Shown here piece after piece: positions 23,971 through 30,146 of a stretch of DNA of 35,562 bases. Under the pieces are notes generated by a model that ran no database searches, was not told the DNA's origin, and saw only the letters and a list, made by a program, of their open reading frames with translations. Made by a program: the position numbers and the translations under genes. Each line of letters begins with the position of its first letter. Position 1 is the first letter of the stretch. The stretch is from a virus, in IMG/VR virus record IMGVR_UViG_3300042509_000916, positions 1 to 35,562 of that record, one strand, 5' to 3'.

Positions 23971-24307
23971 GTCTGCCGAAACATTCCTCAATAAACTGTT
24001 TTTCTGGGGGCTGTGTGCCGTTATCACTGCTAGTGCTGGGCTTCAATGGCAGATGTATAAAGAACAAAATTTGATGCGGCAAGAATTTACGCAAAGATTC
24101 ATTGAACTTGCTCAGATTCATAAAAATCACGATGCGCGAATAGCAGCAATTGAGCGTGATTTAGCAGAAACCAAAGGTCAGATGGTTGGTTGGGATACGT
24201 TGAAGCGTATCGAATTGTTTCTTGCCTCAATGCCGCCAGCGCAGCGTTCAGCAGCGTTATCAGCAGCAATCCGATCAGAAGTCGAATCAAAGTCACAGCG
24301 CAAATGA
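23963..24307 (+). CDS. One-TM coiled-coil protein of the lysis cassette (candidate i-spanin)
   Basis: This 114-residue protein has a single membrane segment at about residues 11-29 (KLFFWGLCAVITASAGLQW) with the N terminus inside, then a charged helical region (residues 33-75, QRFIELAQIHKNHDARIAAI) with coiled-coil spacing. An inner-membrane protein with a periplasmic coiled coil has the topology of an i-spanin (Rz-like), but no matching outer-membrane lipoprotein gene was found. A holin regulator is an alternative. It overlaps the upstream gene by 8 bases and shares ATGA with the endolysin. Confidence 0.65.
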   Translation: MSESAETFLNKLFFWGLCAVITASAGLQWQMYKEQNLMRQEFTQRFIELAQIHKNHDARIAAIERDLAETKGQMVGWDTLKRIELFLASMPPAQRSAALSAAIRSEVESKSQRK

Positions 24308-24690
24308 CATTCAAGTTTAGTCAGCGGTCCGAGAATAATCTTGACGGCGTTCACCCGGATTTGGTTCTGGTGATGCGTCAGGCAATTCAGACCACTGACA
24401 TTGACTTTGCCATTATCGAGGGCGTTAGAACTTTAGAGCGTCAGCGCGAAATGGTGAAAATCGGTGCAAGTCAGACATTAAATAGCCGTCACTTAACAGG
24501 CCATGCTGTTGATGTTGCTCCAGTTTACGACGGCAAAATATCATGGGATTGGCCTTTGTATTACGTTCTGGCTGATTGCATCAAGACTGCCGCAAAATTG
24601 GTTGATGTGCCAATTGAATGGGGCGGGGATTGGAAACGGTTCAAAGATGGACCGCATTGGCAACTACCTTGGACGGAGTACCCTAAATGA
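24304..24690 (+). CDS. Endolysin, M15 peptidase (L-alanyl-D-glutamate / D,D-carboxypeptidase type)
   Basis: In this 128-residue protein the zinc ligands are His63 and Asp70 in SRHLTGHAVDV and His118 in GPHWQLPW, as in the M15 family with T5 endolysin. The N-terminal part (KFSQRSENNLDGVHPDLV) and ERQREMVKIGASQTLNSRH are typical of the VanY/M15_4 pattern. It cleaves cross-link peptides in peptidoglycan. No signal peptide is present, so release depends on the holin. The frame remains open upstream to 24190, but ATG 24304, at the ATGA overlap, gives the normal family length. Confidence 0.93.
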   Translation: MTFKFSQRSENNLDGVHPDLVLVMRQAIQTTDIDFAIIEGVRTLERQREMVKIGASQTLNSRHLTGHAVDVAPVYDGKISWDWPLYYVLADCIKTAAKLVDVPIEWGGDWKRFKDGPHWQLPWTEYPK

Positions 24691-25109
24691 ATCCACTACT
24701 GGTCGGCGGCATCTTAGATATTGGCAGCAAGGTTATTGATAAGTTATTTCCAGACCCGCAGCAAAAAATTCAAGCGCAAATGGAGTTGATGAAACTTCAA
24801 CAGGAAGGTGCATTCCGTGAGCTTGATGCGACCGTCGAAATGTCGAAGGCGCAAGCGGAAATAAATAAGGTTGAGGCAGGTTCTGATGTGTTCAGAGGCG
24901 GGTGGAGGCCAGCATGTGGGTGGATTTGTGCATTTGGGCTTTTTTACGACTTTATTTTTCGTCCTATCGCACCGCCATTGATTGCGTTGACTACTGGAAG
25001 GGGAATAGAATTTGCGGCACTGGACAGCGACACGTTGATGACACTTCTAGTGGGTATGCTTGGCCTGGGCGGATATCGGACAATGGAGAAGATTAAAGGT
25101 AGTAAATAA
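24687..25109 (+). CDS. Holin of the 3TM superfamily
   Basis: In this 140-residue protein an N-terminal amphipathic helix with a Gln-rich coiled coil (PDPQQKIQAQMELMKLQQEG) is followed by SDVFRGGWRPACGWICAFG and hydrophobic segments at about residues 76-97 and 112-130. The motif FRGGWRP-x-CGW is the hallmark of the GTA/phage holin_3TM family. It would permeabilise the inner membrane and release the M15 endolysin. It is the last gene of the rightward arm and overlaps the endolysin by 4 bases. Confidence 0.9.
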   Translation: MNPLLVGGILDIGSKVIDKLFPDPQQKIQAQMELMKLQQEGAFRELDATVEMSKAQAEINKVEAGSDVFRGGWRPACGWICAFGLFYDFIFRPIAPPLIALTTGRGIEFAALDSDTLMTLLVGMLGLGGYRTMEKIKGSK

Positions 25110-25135
25110 AAAAATAACCCGGCATTGCGCCGGGC
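25107..25135 (-). terminator. Terminator at the arm junction, best for leftward transcripts
   Basis: CCCGGC (25118-25123) pairs with GCCGGG (25129-25134) around ATTGC. Read on the minus strand, it is followed by TTATTTTTTT (from 25117 downward), a proper U-run, so it should end the leftward operon. On the plus strand the T-run after it is poor. The 85 bases from 25136 to 25220 hold no gene that I can see, though AGGAGGAGG lies at 25156. Confidence 0.85.
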
Positions 25136-25220
25136 TGAATGTCATTTTACTGACAGGAGGAGGATTTACACACACAATCAACAATTCGATATTAACACCA
25201 TGCGAAACCAAAACGCAAGA

Positions 25221-25493
25221 TTAACTGCACTGCAATCCGAAATTTGATTCCGCAGCCGCTCGTTTGGCAACCAGTTGAAGCATTCTCATTCTGGCCTTTT
25301 GCTCTATTAGCGTACATTTGTGCAAGTCAATTCCGTGGCTTGAATAGATCTCATAAACATGGCGGGCATGGGTTTTGACCGTCTCTTCAGATATTCCTAA
25401 CAGTTCTGCTATTTCTGCGTTTGATGCGCCAGATTTTTTGAGAGCGGCTACTTGTCGCTGTCTTTCCGAGAGTCGTATTTCGATGTGTTTCAT
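25221..25493 (-). CDS. LuxR/GerE-type HTH regulator
   Basis: This 90-residue protein has a LuxR-type HTH over about residues 5-60: IRLSERQRQVAALKKSGASN, then AEIAELLGISEETVKTHARH. There is no receiver or ligand domain, so it is a stand-alone DNA-binding module. ATG at 25493 was chosen because AAAAGG stands 7 bases ahead; an upstream TTG frame adds 25 residues with no support. It is the last gene of the leftward operon, directly before the terminator, and is separated from the next gene by a 64-base spacer with a hairpin. Targets are unknown; late control is possible because late genes lie on the opposite arm. Confidence 0.85.
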   Translation of the reverse strand: MKHIEIRLSERQRQVAALKKSGASNAEIAELLGISEETVKTHARHVYEIYSSHGIDLHKCTLIEQKARMRMLQLVAKRAAAESNFGLQCS

Positions 25494-25514
25494 TTTATTG
25501 CCTTTTATTTCTAT

Positions 25515-25534
25515 AAGATAAAACTTTTTATCTT
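25515..25534 (-). other. Spacer hairpin before the LuxR-type gene
   Basis: AAGATAAA (25515-25522) pairs with TTTATCTT (25527-25534) around ACTT, 21 bases upstream of the ATG at 25493. It is AT-rich, unlike the other spacer hairpins. Confidence 0.7.
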
Positions 25535-25557
25535 GTGTGATTTGTTGTGAATTTTCT

Positions 25558-25893
25558 TTATTCCACAAAAGGTTGAATGGAATCTACTTGGCATGGAAAC
25601 ATCGGGACGCGACGAACTCCGGCGCTGAATGCTTCTTCCATCAAAATGTAAAGGTCATCATACGTCAGCCAATAACCGTTCACGCTATAAACTTCTCCAG
25701 TAGGTTCCATGTGTCTGCGCCATTTATCTTTTACATATAATTGATCTGCAATTTGTCTTGCGATTTCACTGCGCATCATTTTATGTATGTGATTCTCTGG
25801 AATACCTGCTGCTACGTCATGGGATATCTTGCTGTAACATTTAATGTCTTTTAATTTCCGAATGATAATTTCACGTATTTCGTAGTTATTCAT
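25558..25893 (-). CDS. Accessory protein of unknown function
   Basis: This 111-residue protein begins MNNYEIREIIIRKLKDIKCY and is predicted to be alpha-helical, then has a C-terminal part with aromatic residues (EVYSVNGYWLTYDDLYILME). No family was recognised. Its start codon overlaps the stop of the upstream gene (25890-25893). The lack of recognisable relatives and its place in a run of small overlapping genes suggest a host-interaction gene. Confidence 0.7.
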   Translation of the reverse strand: MNNYEIREIIIRKLKDIKCYSKISHDVAAGIPENHIHKMMRSEIARQIADQLYVKDKWRRHMEPTGEVYSVNGYWLTYDDLYILMEEAFSAGVRRVPMFPCQVDSIQPFVE

Positions 25894-26174
25894 TTCCCCT
25901 CCAGATTCTTCAACTCTGCACGAATGAATCCCAGTTCGCCGGCCAAATCAATCATGTCGTTTTCTGGTAGTCGCGCCACAAGCATTCCGACAATTTCGGT
26001 TAGCTTTAAGACTTGAGCGTGAAGCGTCTCAACCTGCCCATCGTCGTACCATGGGGCATCAGAGACGGCACATCTAACAAGTTCGCTTGGCGAAATCAAT
26101 CGTTCGTGCCAATCGTGTCGTTTTGTGAAGTAGGTCACATCAACTCCTTTCAATGCTGCAGCGTCGTCTTTCAT
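25890..26174 (-). CDS. Accessory protein of unknown function
   Basis: This 94-residue protein (MKDDAAALKGVDVTYFTKRH...) has a helical C terminus with ETLHAQVLKLTEIVGMLVAR near residue 52. The frame is open further upstream, but ATG 26174 is preceded by GGGAGGGGA and overlaps the upstream stop by 4 bases. The segment about 50-90 could form a coiled coil. Function is unknown. Confidence 0.72.
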   Translation of the reverse strand: MKDDAAALKGVDVTYFTKRHDWHERLISPSELVRCAVSDAPWYDDGQVETLHAQVLKLTEIVGMLVARLPENDMIDLAGELGFIRAELKNLEGK

Positions 26175-26569
26175 CTCCCCTCCCAAATTTTCAGTGCTAC
26201 ATCTGCCCTTATTTCTGCCCAAGAGTTGGGACAGTGTTCGATAATCTCTTTCAACGCCTCCACCAACTCCTGCACATCGGCGGCGGGTGGGTGGGTGTAG
26301 AGTGGTTTGTTCCACTCAATGTCATTCCATTGCTCTATTGCTTCTGGGGGTTGAACTGACACACAAAGTTTGCCGTCATTTTTCTTGTACTGCCACGCCA
26401 CAGGCTGCACATCTGGCGCAGGGGCGGCGTTCTTCTCCTTGCAAATATCCTCAATCGCCTTAGCGAAGTGCAACCAACCCCAAGTATTCAGGAAGCCTTC
26501 AAGCATGTCGGGCATAGACTTCATTGCGCGTTCACGGTCTTCGTCGGTGAGTTTGTTCCATTGGGTCAT
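26171..26569 (-). CDS. Accessory protein with the PVAW...PLYTHPP module (paralogue of 28227-28628)
   Basis: In this 132-residue protein residues about 50-105 contain APDVQPVAWQYKKNDGK, then NKPLYTHPPAADVQELVEAL. The pattern PVAW-x(n)-PLYTHPP is a mobile module found in many phage and prophage accessory proteins of unknown function. The gene at 28227-28628 carries the same module, and 50 of 53 bases match at DNA level between 26253-26305 and 28321-28373, which points to duplication or recombination. GGGGGGAAAG precedes ATG 26569. The N-terminal part (WNKLTDEDRERAMKSMPDML) is unrelated to the paralogue. Confidence 0.8.
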   Translation of the reverse strand: MTQWNKLTDEDRERAMKSMPDMLEGFLNTWGWLHFAKAIEDICKEKNAAPAPDVQPVAWQYKKNDGKLCVSVQPPEAIEQWNDIEWNKPLYTHPPAADVQELVEALKEIIEHCPNSWAEIRADVALKIWEGR

Positions 26570-26883
26570 TCTTTCCCCCCTGTTGCTTTGGTAATGGCGG
26601 CTTTGGCGGCTTGAATCGCCTCGTGCGGCGCAGTCGGTTGCCAACCAATCAATTCATTCAGTGCCTCCAGCAAATCAGGCGCAGCCGCTATCAGGCGGGC
26701 GTTGGCTTCCGTTTGCGGGGCGGCGTTGAGCATACTCTCAAAAAACTTCAACGCAGCAACAAAGCGCAGTTGTTCCATTGGGGTGCAACCAGAAACTACC
26801 GTCCTTGTGTAAAGCCCGTAAAACTCTTTTGCTGCATCAACGGCTTCATCAAAACCATCTGGCACAAGTTTCCATTGGTTCAT
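26566..26883 (-). CDS. Accessory protein with ARLIAAAPDLLEAL motif
   Basis: This 105-residue protein begins MNQWKLVPDGFDEAVDAAKE and carries ANARLIAAAPDLLEALNELI near residue 61. The ARLIAAAPxLLEAL motif is frequent in phage and prophage small accessory proteins (Eae/Ead group), without a known function. It overlaps both neighbours by 4 bases. Confidence 0.78.
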   Translation of the reverse strand: MNQWKLVPDGFDEAVDAAKEFYGLYTRTVVSGCTPMEQLRFVAALKFFESMLNAAPQTEANARLIAAAPDLLEALNELIGWQPTAPHEAIQAAKAAITKATGGKE

Positions 26884-27035
26884 ACTTTGTCCTCGTCGTT
26901 AGCGTCCTGAATCAGTTGCTGCTTGACGATCTCCAACACCCCGAGCGCAGTAGCAAGTGGCATTGTTTCGTCGTACTTGTGAATAATTTGCAAAATTTCG
27001 TCGGTCATGCCTTGGGCTAAGGTCAGAGAATTCAT
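26880..27035 (-). CDS. Very short accessory protein
   Basis: This 51-residue, mostly helical product begins MNSLTLAQGMTDEILQIIHK and ends QLIQDANDEDKV. ATG 27035 is preceded by GGAAAGGGAATGG. The frame continues upstream inside the neighbouring gene without a better start. Function is unknown. It overlaps both neighbours by 4 bases. Confidence 0.65.
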   Translation of the reverse strand: MNSLTLAQGMTDEILQIIHKYDETMPLATALGVLEIVKQQLIQDANDEDKV

Positions 27036-27391
27036 TCCATTCCCTTTCCCATCTCTGCTGCCGCACGAACGATTGCACGACGGGTTGCGGCGTATGGGTC
27101 TTGCGGCTTTAGCGTCCAACTTTCACAAGCCCAAGGGGAGATCATTTCTTGATCTTCTTGGCGAGCGTGCTGTGTGGCGACGGCTTCAACATCTTCTGGA
27201 GTGAATACCAAATCTATGCCAATCCTTACCGCCAATTGCAGCGCGTCGCCGTCACGCGCTAACGGATTCCACGGCTGAGGAAAACCATCAATCTCAATAC
27301 AAGGCTCCGAAAGATTTTCGTCGTATGTATAAAAAAACCGAAACCCAGCAGCCTTCGCAGCCAGTTCCAATAGTTCACGGTCTGTTTGCAT
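27032..27391 (-). CDS. Conserved phage protein (WNPLARDGDALQLAV family)
   Basis: This 119-residue protein begins MQTDRELLELAAKAAGFRFF and contains WNPLARDGDALQLAVRIGID, and near the C terminus PYAATRRAIVRAAAEMGK. I recognise this pattern in many phage and prophage proteins of beta- and gammaproteobacteria. No function is established. It overlaps the HNH gene by 17 bases. Confidence 0.8.
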   Translation of the reverse strand: MQTDRELLELAAKAAGFRFFYTYDENLSEPCIEIDGFPQPWNPLARDGDALQLAVRIGIDLVFTPEDVEAVATQHARQEDQEMISPWACESWTLKPQDPYAATRRAIVRAAAEMGKGME

Positions 27392-27806
27392 ATTTGGTTA
27401 CCCCTCTTAATAGTTGGCTAATGCACCCTTGAGAAACGCCGATGATGTTGGCAATTGCCTGTTGTGACATTCCAGAAATACGCATTGACTTGATTTGATC
27501 TATCTTCTCGGCACTGAGAATTGCCCTACTTGGAAGACCGTCTGCTTTTCTGACTGATACGCCTACCCACTTCCTACCTTTGGCTATCATGTCGTCTACG
27601 TTATCTTGCTGAGTGCCGAGAAATAAGTGCTCTGGATTTACGCAAGCGCGGTTATCGCATTTGTGCAGTACGCTCATTCCGGCGGGGATTTCACCGTTTG
27701 CGAGAATCCATGCTCTGCGCGATGCAACCATGTTCTTCCCCCTAAAGGTTACCCAACCATACCCATCTTGGTTTTTGTATCCCTCATACTCTATGCAAAC
27801 TGTCAT
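27375..27806 (-). CDS. HNH endonuclease with C-terminal helix-turn-helix
   Basis: In this 143-residue protein residues about 45-75 form an HNH_3-type core: SVLHKCDNRACVNPEHLFLG, continuing TQQDNVDDMIAKGR. The C-terminal part (about 95-135: RAILSAEKIDQIKSMRISGM, then SQQAIANIIGVSQGCISQLL) is a helix-turn-helix that would provide site recognition. This is the plan of free-standing homing endonucleases. It is inserted in the operon with a 17-base overlap on one side and a 4-base overlap on the other, so it is expressed with its neighbours and interrupts no visible gene. Confidence 0.9.
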   Translation of the reverse strand: MTVCIEYEGYKNQDGYGWVTFRGKNMVASRRAWILANGEIPAGMSVLHKCDNRACVNPEHLFLGTQQDNVDDMIAKGRKWVGVSVRKADGLPSRAILSAEKIDQIKSMRISGMSQQAIANIIGVSQGCISQLLRGVTKYANRP

Positions 27807-28015
27807 TTCTCTCCCCTCGCTTTCATCATTGCATCTGCAAATCTGTATGCAGCATCAGCATTTACAAAAGCCGAACCTCTATAGTGCGGACTTGCTAAAA
27901 TTCCTTGCATCGCCTTCGCAGCGAAGTAGTCACGCAGGGTCATGCCCTCGTAACCCATACCATGACTGTCAAGGCACGGAAACGCCGCGCCACCTGTTTC
28001 AATTTTGTCGCTCAT
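27803..28015 (-). CDS. Small conserved phage protein (MTLRDYFAAKAMQG motif)
   Basis: This 70-residue protein begins MSDKIETGGAAFPCLDSHGM and contains YEGMTLRDYFAAKAMQGIL. The TGGxAFP...GMTLRDYFA pattern is very common in phages and prophages of proteobacteria, with no known function. ATG 28015 is preceded by GAGGAAAGA. The product overlaps the HNH gene by 4 bases. Confidence 0.82.
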   Translation of the reverse strand: MSDKIETGGAAFPCLDSHGMGYEGMTLRDYFAAKAMQGILASPHYRGSAFVNADAAYRFADAMMKARGEK

Positions 28016-28230
28016 TTCTCTTTCCTCGTTCTGATTTTTTGTGTTAGTGCGTAACCTTCGTTTGACCATGCGCCGGTGTAATGCTCGACAATCCTCGCAC
28101 ACGCTTCCCGTTCATGCGCTGCCACGAGTGCAGCAAACCTCTCCAACTTCGTCGGCTCGTCCTGATGCTCATGAGATCGCATCATGATTCCCGCTTCATG
28201 TGCCATACGAACAATGTCATCGCGGGTCAT
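28012..28230 (-). CDS. MTRDDI-family accessory protein, copy A' (paralogue of 28632-28856)
   Basis: This 72-residue protein begins MTRDDIVRMAHEAGIMM and continues LERFAALVAAHEREACARIV, then EHYTGAWSNEGYALTQKI. The family is frequent in phages, with unknown function. The gene at 28632-28856 encodes a close paralogue, and the DNA is near-identical over about 75 bases (28063-28138 with 28677-28752). GGGAGG precedes ATG 28230. Confidence 0.82.
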   Translation of the reverse strand: MTRDDIVRMAHEAGIMMRSHEHQDEPTKLERFAALVAAHEREACARIVEHYTGAWSNEGYALTQKIRTRKEK

Positions 28231-28628
28231 TTGCCCTCCCACTTTTCCAACGCTGCCTGCGCTATAACAACAGTTGCGCTTGGAAAGCCGCCTTCTGTAT
28301 GGGAATCAATCATCAGTCGCAACGCCTCCACCAACTCCTGCACATCTGCAGCGGGTGGGTGGGTGTAAAGTGGTGCAATTTTTTGCCAACGAGGGTTGTT
28401 CTTTTCAAAGCCCCATTCAACCTGCTGAATGTCCACGCACTCGGTTAAACCCGTTTCTTCGTTTTGAAAAAGCCACGCAACCGGCTCCACATCTGGCGCA
28501 GGGGCTGCGGGTGGATTGGCATCACGCCATTCCTCCATCAACCTTCCCGCATCTGACCAGTTTTCTGCGTGGCGATGAATTAGTATCCAAGCGTCCATGC
28601 CGCTGACGTTTTTGAACTTGATGTTCAT
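28227..28628 (-). CDS. Accessory protein with the PVAW...PLYTHPP module (paralogue of 26171-26569)
   Basis: In this 133-residue protein the module spans about residues 45-105 (APDVEPVAWLFQNEETGLTE, then IAPLYTHPPAADVQELVEAL). It shares the module with the gene at 26171-26569, but the N-terminal 40 residues (NVSGMDAWILIHRHAENWSD) differ. Its stop overlaps the next gene and lies beside the MTRDDI paralogues, so this part of the operon seems to be built from reshuffled modules. Confidence 0.8.
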   Translation of the reverse strand: MNIKFKNVSGMDAWILIHRHAENWSDAGRLMEEWRDANPPAAPAPDVEPVAWLFQNEETGLTECVDIQQVEWGFEKNNPRWQKIAPLYTHPPAADVQELVEALRLMIDSHTEGGFPSATVVIAQAALEKWEGK

Positions 28629-28631
28629 CTC

Positions 28632-28856
28632 TCACCCCATCGCCCTGATTGCTTGTGTCAGTGCATAACCTTGGTCTGACCAAGCGCCGGTGTAATGCTC
28701 GACAATCTTTGCGCATTGCTCCCGCTCATGCGCTGCCACCAGTGCGGCGAAGCGTTCAAGATGGTCTTGCAATACATCACGGTTTTCATCGCCACTATCC
28801 CACCAAGCGTCAATACCTGCTTCTTTTGCCATCATCAAAATGTCATCGCGTGTCAT
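28632..28856 (-). CDS. MTRDDI-family accessory protein, copy A (paralogue of 28012-28230)
   Basis: This 74-residue protein begins MTRDDILMMAKEAGIDAWWD and continues LERFAALVAAHEREQCAKIV. Compared with its paralogue it carries a few extra residues (SGDENRDVLQDH) before the conserved helix. GGAGG lies 5 bases ahead of ATG 28856, which settles the start against ATGs further upstream. Confidence 0.82.
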   Translation of the reverse strand: MTRDDILMMAKEAGIDAWWDSGDENRDVLQDHLERFAALVAAHEREQCAKIVEHYTGAWSDQGYALTQAIRAMG

Positions 28857-29194
28857 ACATTCCTCCATGTAACACCAACCACGCCTAGGCAGTCCCAAGG
28901 CGTTACGGGTGTTTTACGTTGCGTTAGTCGTACCTTTGCACGGTTCTTTTCGTTGTACCGAAGTCTCACAATCAAGCGTGGTTGCGGATCCGGTTTTCGT
29001 GCATCTTTGCCTTGCCCCGCTGCATAAACCGGCACAGTTTGCCTGCCAGACTTCTCCCACCGGACAATGCGAACCTGGCCGGCATCGCGCAAATTTTTGA
29101 CATGGTGCCGAACGGTGCTTTTGGTGATCTGCAAGCGGCTTGCTAACTGCGAACTTGTGAGTTCGTACTTTGTGAGCAATTCAAGTGCTTTCAT
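28853..29194 (-). CDS. Winged helix-turn-helix regulator
   Basis: This 113-residue protein begins MKALELLTKYELTSSQLASR and continues LQITKSTVRHHVKNLRDAGQ, a winged HTH of the ArsR/GntR-like superfamily, with a wing strand pair (VRIVRWEKSGRQTVPVYAAG). A basic C-terminal extension follows (RLIVRLRYNEKNRAKVRLTQ). Such proteins sit in phage accessory operons, but the target is unknown. It overlaps the neighbouring gene by 4 bases on each side. Confidence 0.82.
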   Translation of the reverse strand: MKALELLTKYELTSSQLASRLQITKSTVRHHVKNLRDAGQVRIVRWEKSGRQTVPVYAAGQGKDARKPDPQPRLIVRLRYNEKNRAKVRLTQRKTPVTPWDCLGVVGVTWRNV

Positions 29195-29451
29195 TTTTCG
29201 CCACCGTTCAAAACCTCACGCGCCCATTTAATTGCTATCGGGTGGAACTTATGCTGTTCGTGCATTACATTTCTCGCCCAATCTTTTCCGTCGCCCATAG
29301 TTGGCGGTTTGTACCGGTACAACTCAGTGATGCGTTTAATGTCCTCATGATTCTTGTGTGGCGTGTTCAGATTTTGAATCGTGTGAAGTGCTTCCTGATG
29401 CATTACAGACCCTGCTGCCAGCGATAGCGTTAACGCTGATACTTGTTTCAT
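29191..29451 (-). CDS. Accessory protein of unknown function
   Basis: This 86-residue protein begins MKQVSALTLSLAAGSVMHQE and continues RITELYRYKPPTMGDGKDWA. The first residues look weakly like a signal, but the hydrophobic core is short. GGGGGAGCT precedes ATG 29451. No family was recognised. Confidence 0.68.
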   Translation of the reverse strand: MKQVSALTLSLAAGSVMHQEALHTIQNLNTPHKNHEDIKRITELYRYKPPTMGDGKDWARNVMHEQHKFHPIAIKWAREVLNGGEK

Positions 29452-29711
29452 AGCTCCCCCTTCAATGCCAGCCATGCCCGTTTAAGGCGGTTTGTAACGA
29501 ATGGCTGGTCCAGTTGTTTGAGAATCCAACCCCTGCGAACTTCATAAAGCGGAACAGGGTCAGACATAAAAACACGGTCATACCACCGATGCGCTTCATC
29601 AATAAAAGAAACGCATTTTTCACGGTCTGGGCTACAAAAAACAGTGTGCATGTAACTCGGCGCCAGTCGGTGAACGACCCAGACAGTTGGCTCAATTTTT
29701 TCATTAAACAT
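29448..29711 (-). CDS. Accessory protein of unknown function
   Basis: This 87-residue protein begins MFNEKIEPTVWVVHRLAPSY and contains VSFIDEAHRWYDRVFMSDPV, ending AWLALKGEL. The pattern suggests an alpha/beta protein, but no family was identified. GAGG is seen upstream of ATG 29711. It overlaps the next gene by 4 bases. Confidence 0.7.
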   Translation of the reverse strand: MFNEKIEPTVWVVHRLAPSYMHTVFCSPDREKCVSFIDEAHRWYDRVFMSDPVPLYEVRRGWILKQLDQPFVTNRLKRAWLALKGEL

Positions 29712-29717
29712 ATTGCC

Positions 29718-29885
29718 TCAATTAAAAAACAAGCCGACATATAAAATCACAGCAAACACAGCGCCAGTAATACCACCAGAAATTACCGGATGCCTGTCAA
29801 ACCAATTTTCATTATTTGAAAGTTGTTCAAACGGAAAAGCTTTTAGCATTGCTTTGTTTGAAAGTTGAGATTTGCGATTAAACAT
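29718..29885 (-). CDS. Small one-TM membrane protein
   Basis: This 55-residue protein has a soluble, basic N-terminal part (MFNRKSQLSNKAMLKAFPFE) and a C-terminal membrane segment at about residues 33-55 (ISGGITGAVFAVILYVGLFF). GGGGGT precedes ATG 29885. Small C-tail-anchored proteins like this in phage early operons sometimes affect envelope processes; this is speculative. Confidence 0.68.
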   Translation of the reverse strand: MFNRKSQLSNKAMLKAFPFEQLSNNENWFDRHPVISGGITGAVFAVILYVGLFFN

Positions 29886-30069
29886 TTTTACCCCCATTTT
29901 TTTTAGCGTGTCCAAGTTCAATTAAAAGCGCCATCAATTCACCGTTCGGCATTGACTTCACCCGCTGAATCTTTACATCAAGCTCGATTGCTTCAGCCTG
30001 GTCAATCAAATCTGCAGCGGCCTCTCGCATCGTCATGGCGATTGAAAGCATTTTTTTCTCGTCCATCAT
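29878..30069 (-). CDS. Small helical accessory protein
   Basis: This 63-residue product begins MMDEKKMLSIAMTMREAAAD and continues LIDQAEAIELDVKIQRVKSM. GGAGAA precedes ATG 30069; the second Met (30066) is also possible. It is the first gene after the predicted promoter at 30102-30132. Function is unknown; a coiled-coil dimer is plausible. It overlaps the next gene by 8 bases. Confidence 0.7.
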   Translation of the reverse strand: MMDEKKMLSIAMTMREAAADLIDQAEAIELDVKIQRVKSMPNGELMALLIELGHAKKNGGKNV

Positions 30070-30101
30070 TTCTCCGTTGTGTGTTGTGCCGCGATGTGTG
30101 A

Positions 30102-30132
30102 ATAATAACACGAAACGGTAATCATGTGTCAA
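30102..30132 (-). promoter_or_regulatory. Predicted leftward promoter of the accessory operon
   Basis: On the minus strand TTGACA (30132-30127) is followed after 19 bases by TATTAT (30107-30102), preceded by TGT, an extended -10. The -35 is consensus. Transcription would start near 30095 and serve the genes from 30069 down to 25221. Confidence 0.6.
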
Positions 30133-30146
30133 GTGATGTTCACTTG
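30130..30146. promoter_or_regulatory. Candidate operator overlapping the -35 at 30132
   Basis: CAAGTG (30130-30135) and CACTTG (30141-30146) are a perfect inverted repeat around ATGTT. It covers half of the TTGACA and reaches the stop codon of the upstream gene. A dimeric HTH regulator bound here would block RNA polymerase. Confidence 0.55.

Noticed and set aside
24190-24303. Frame upstream of the endolysin with IVSC, considered as an embedded o-spanin lipoprotein.
   Set aside because: It is in frame with the endolysin, starts with TTG, and lacks a hydrophobic signal before the cysteine.
25136-25220. AGGAGGAGG at 25156 as the ribosome site of a small rightward gene.
   Set aside because: No start codon occurs at proper distance. 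The first ATG (25199) opens only a 7-codon frame.
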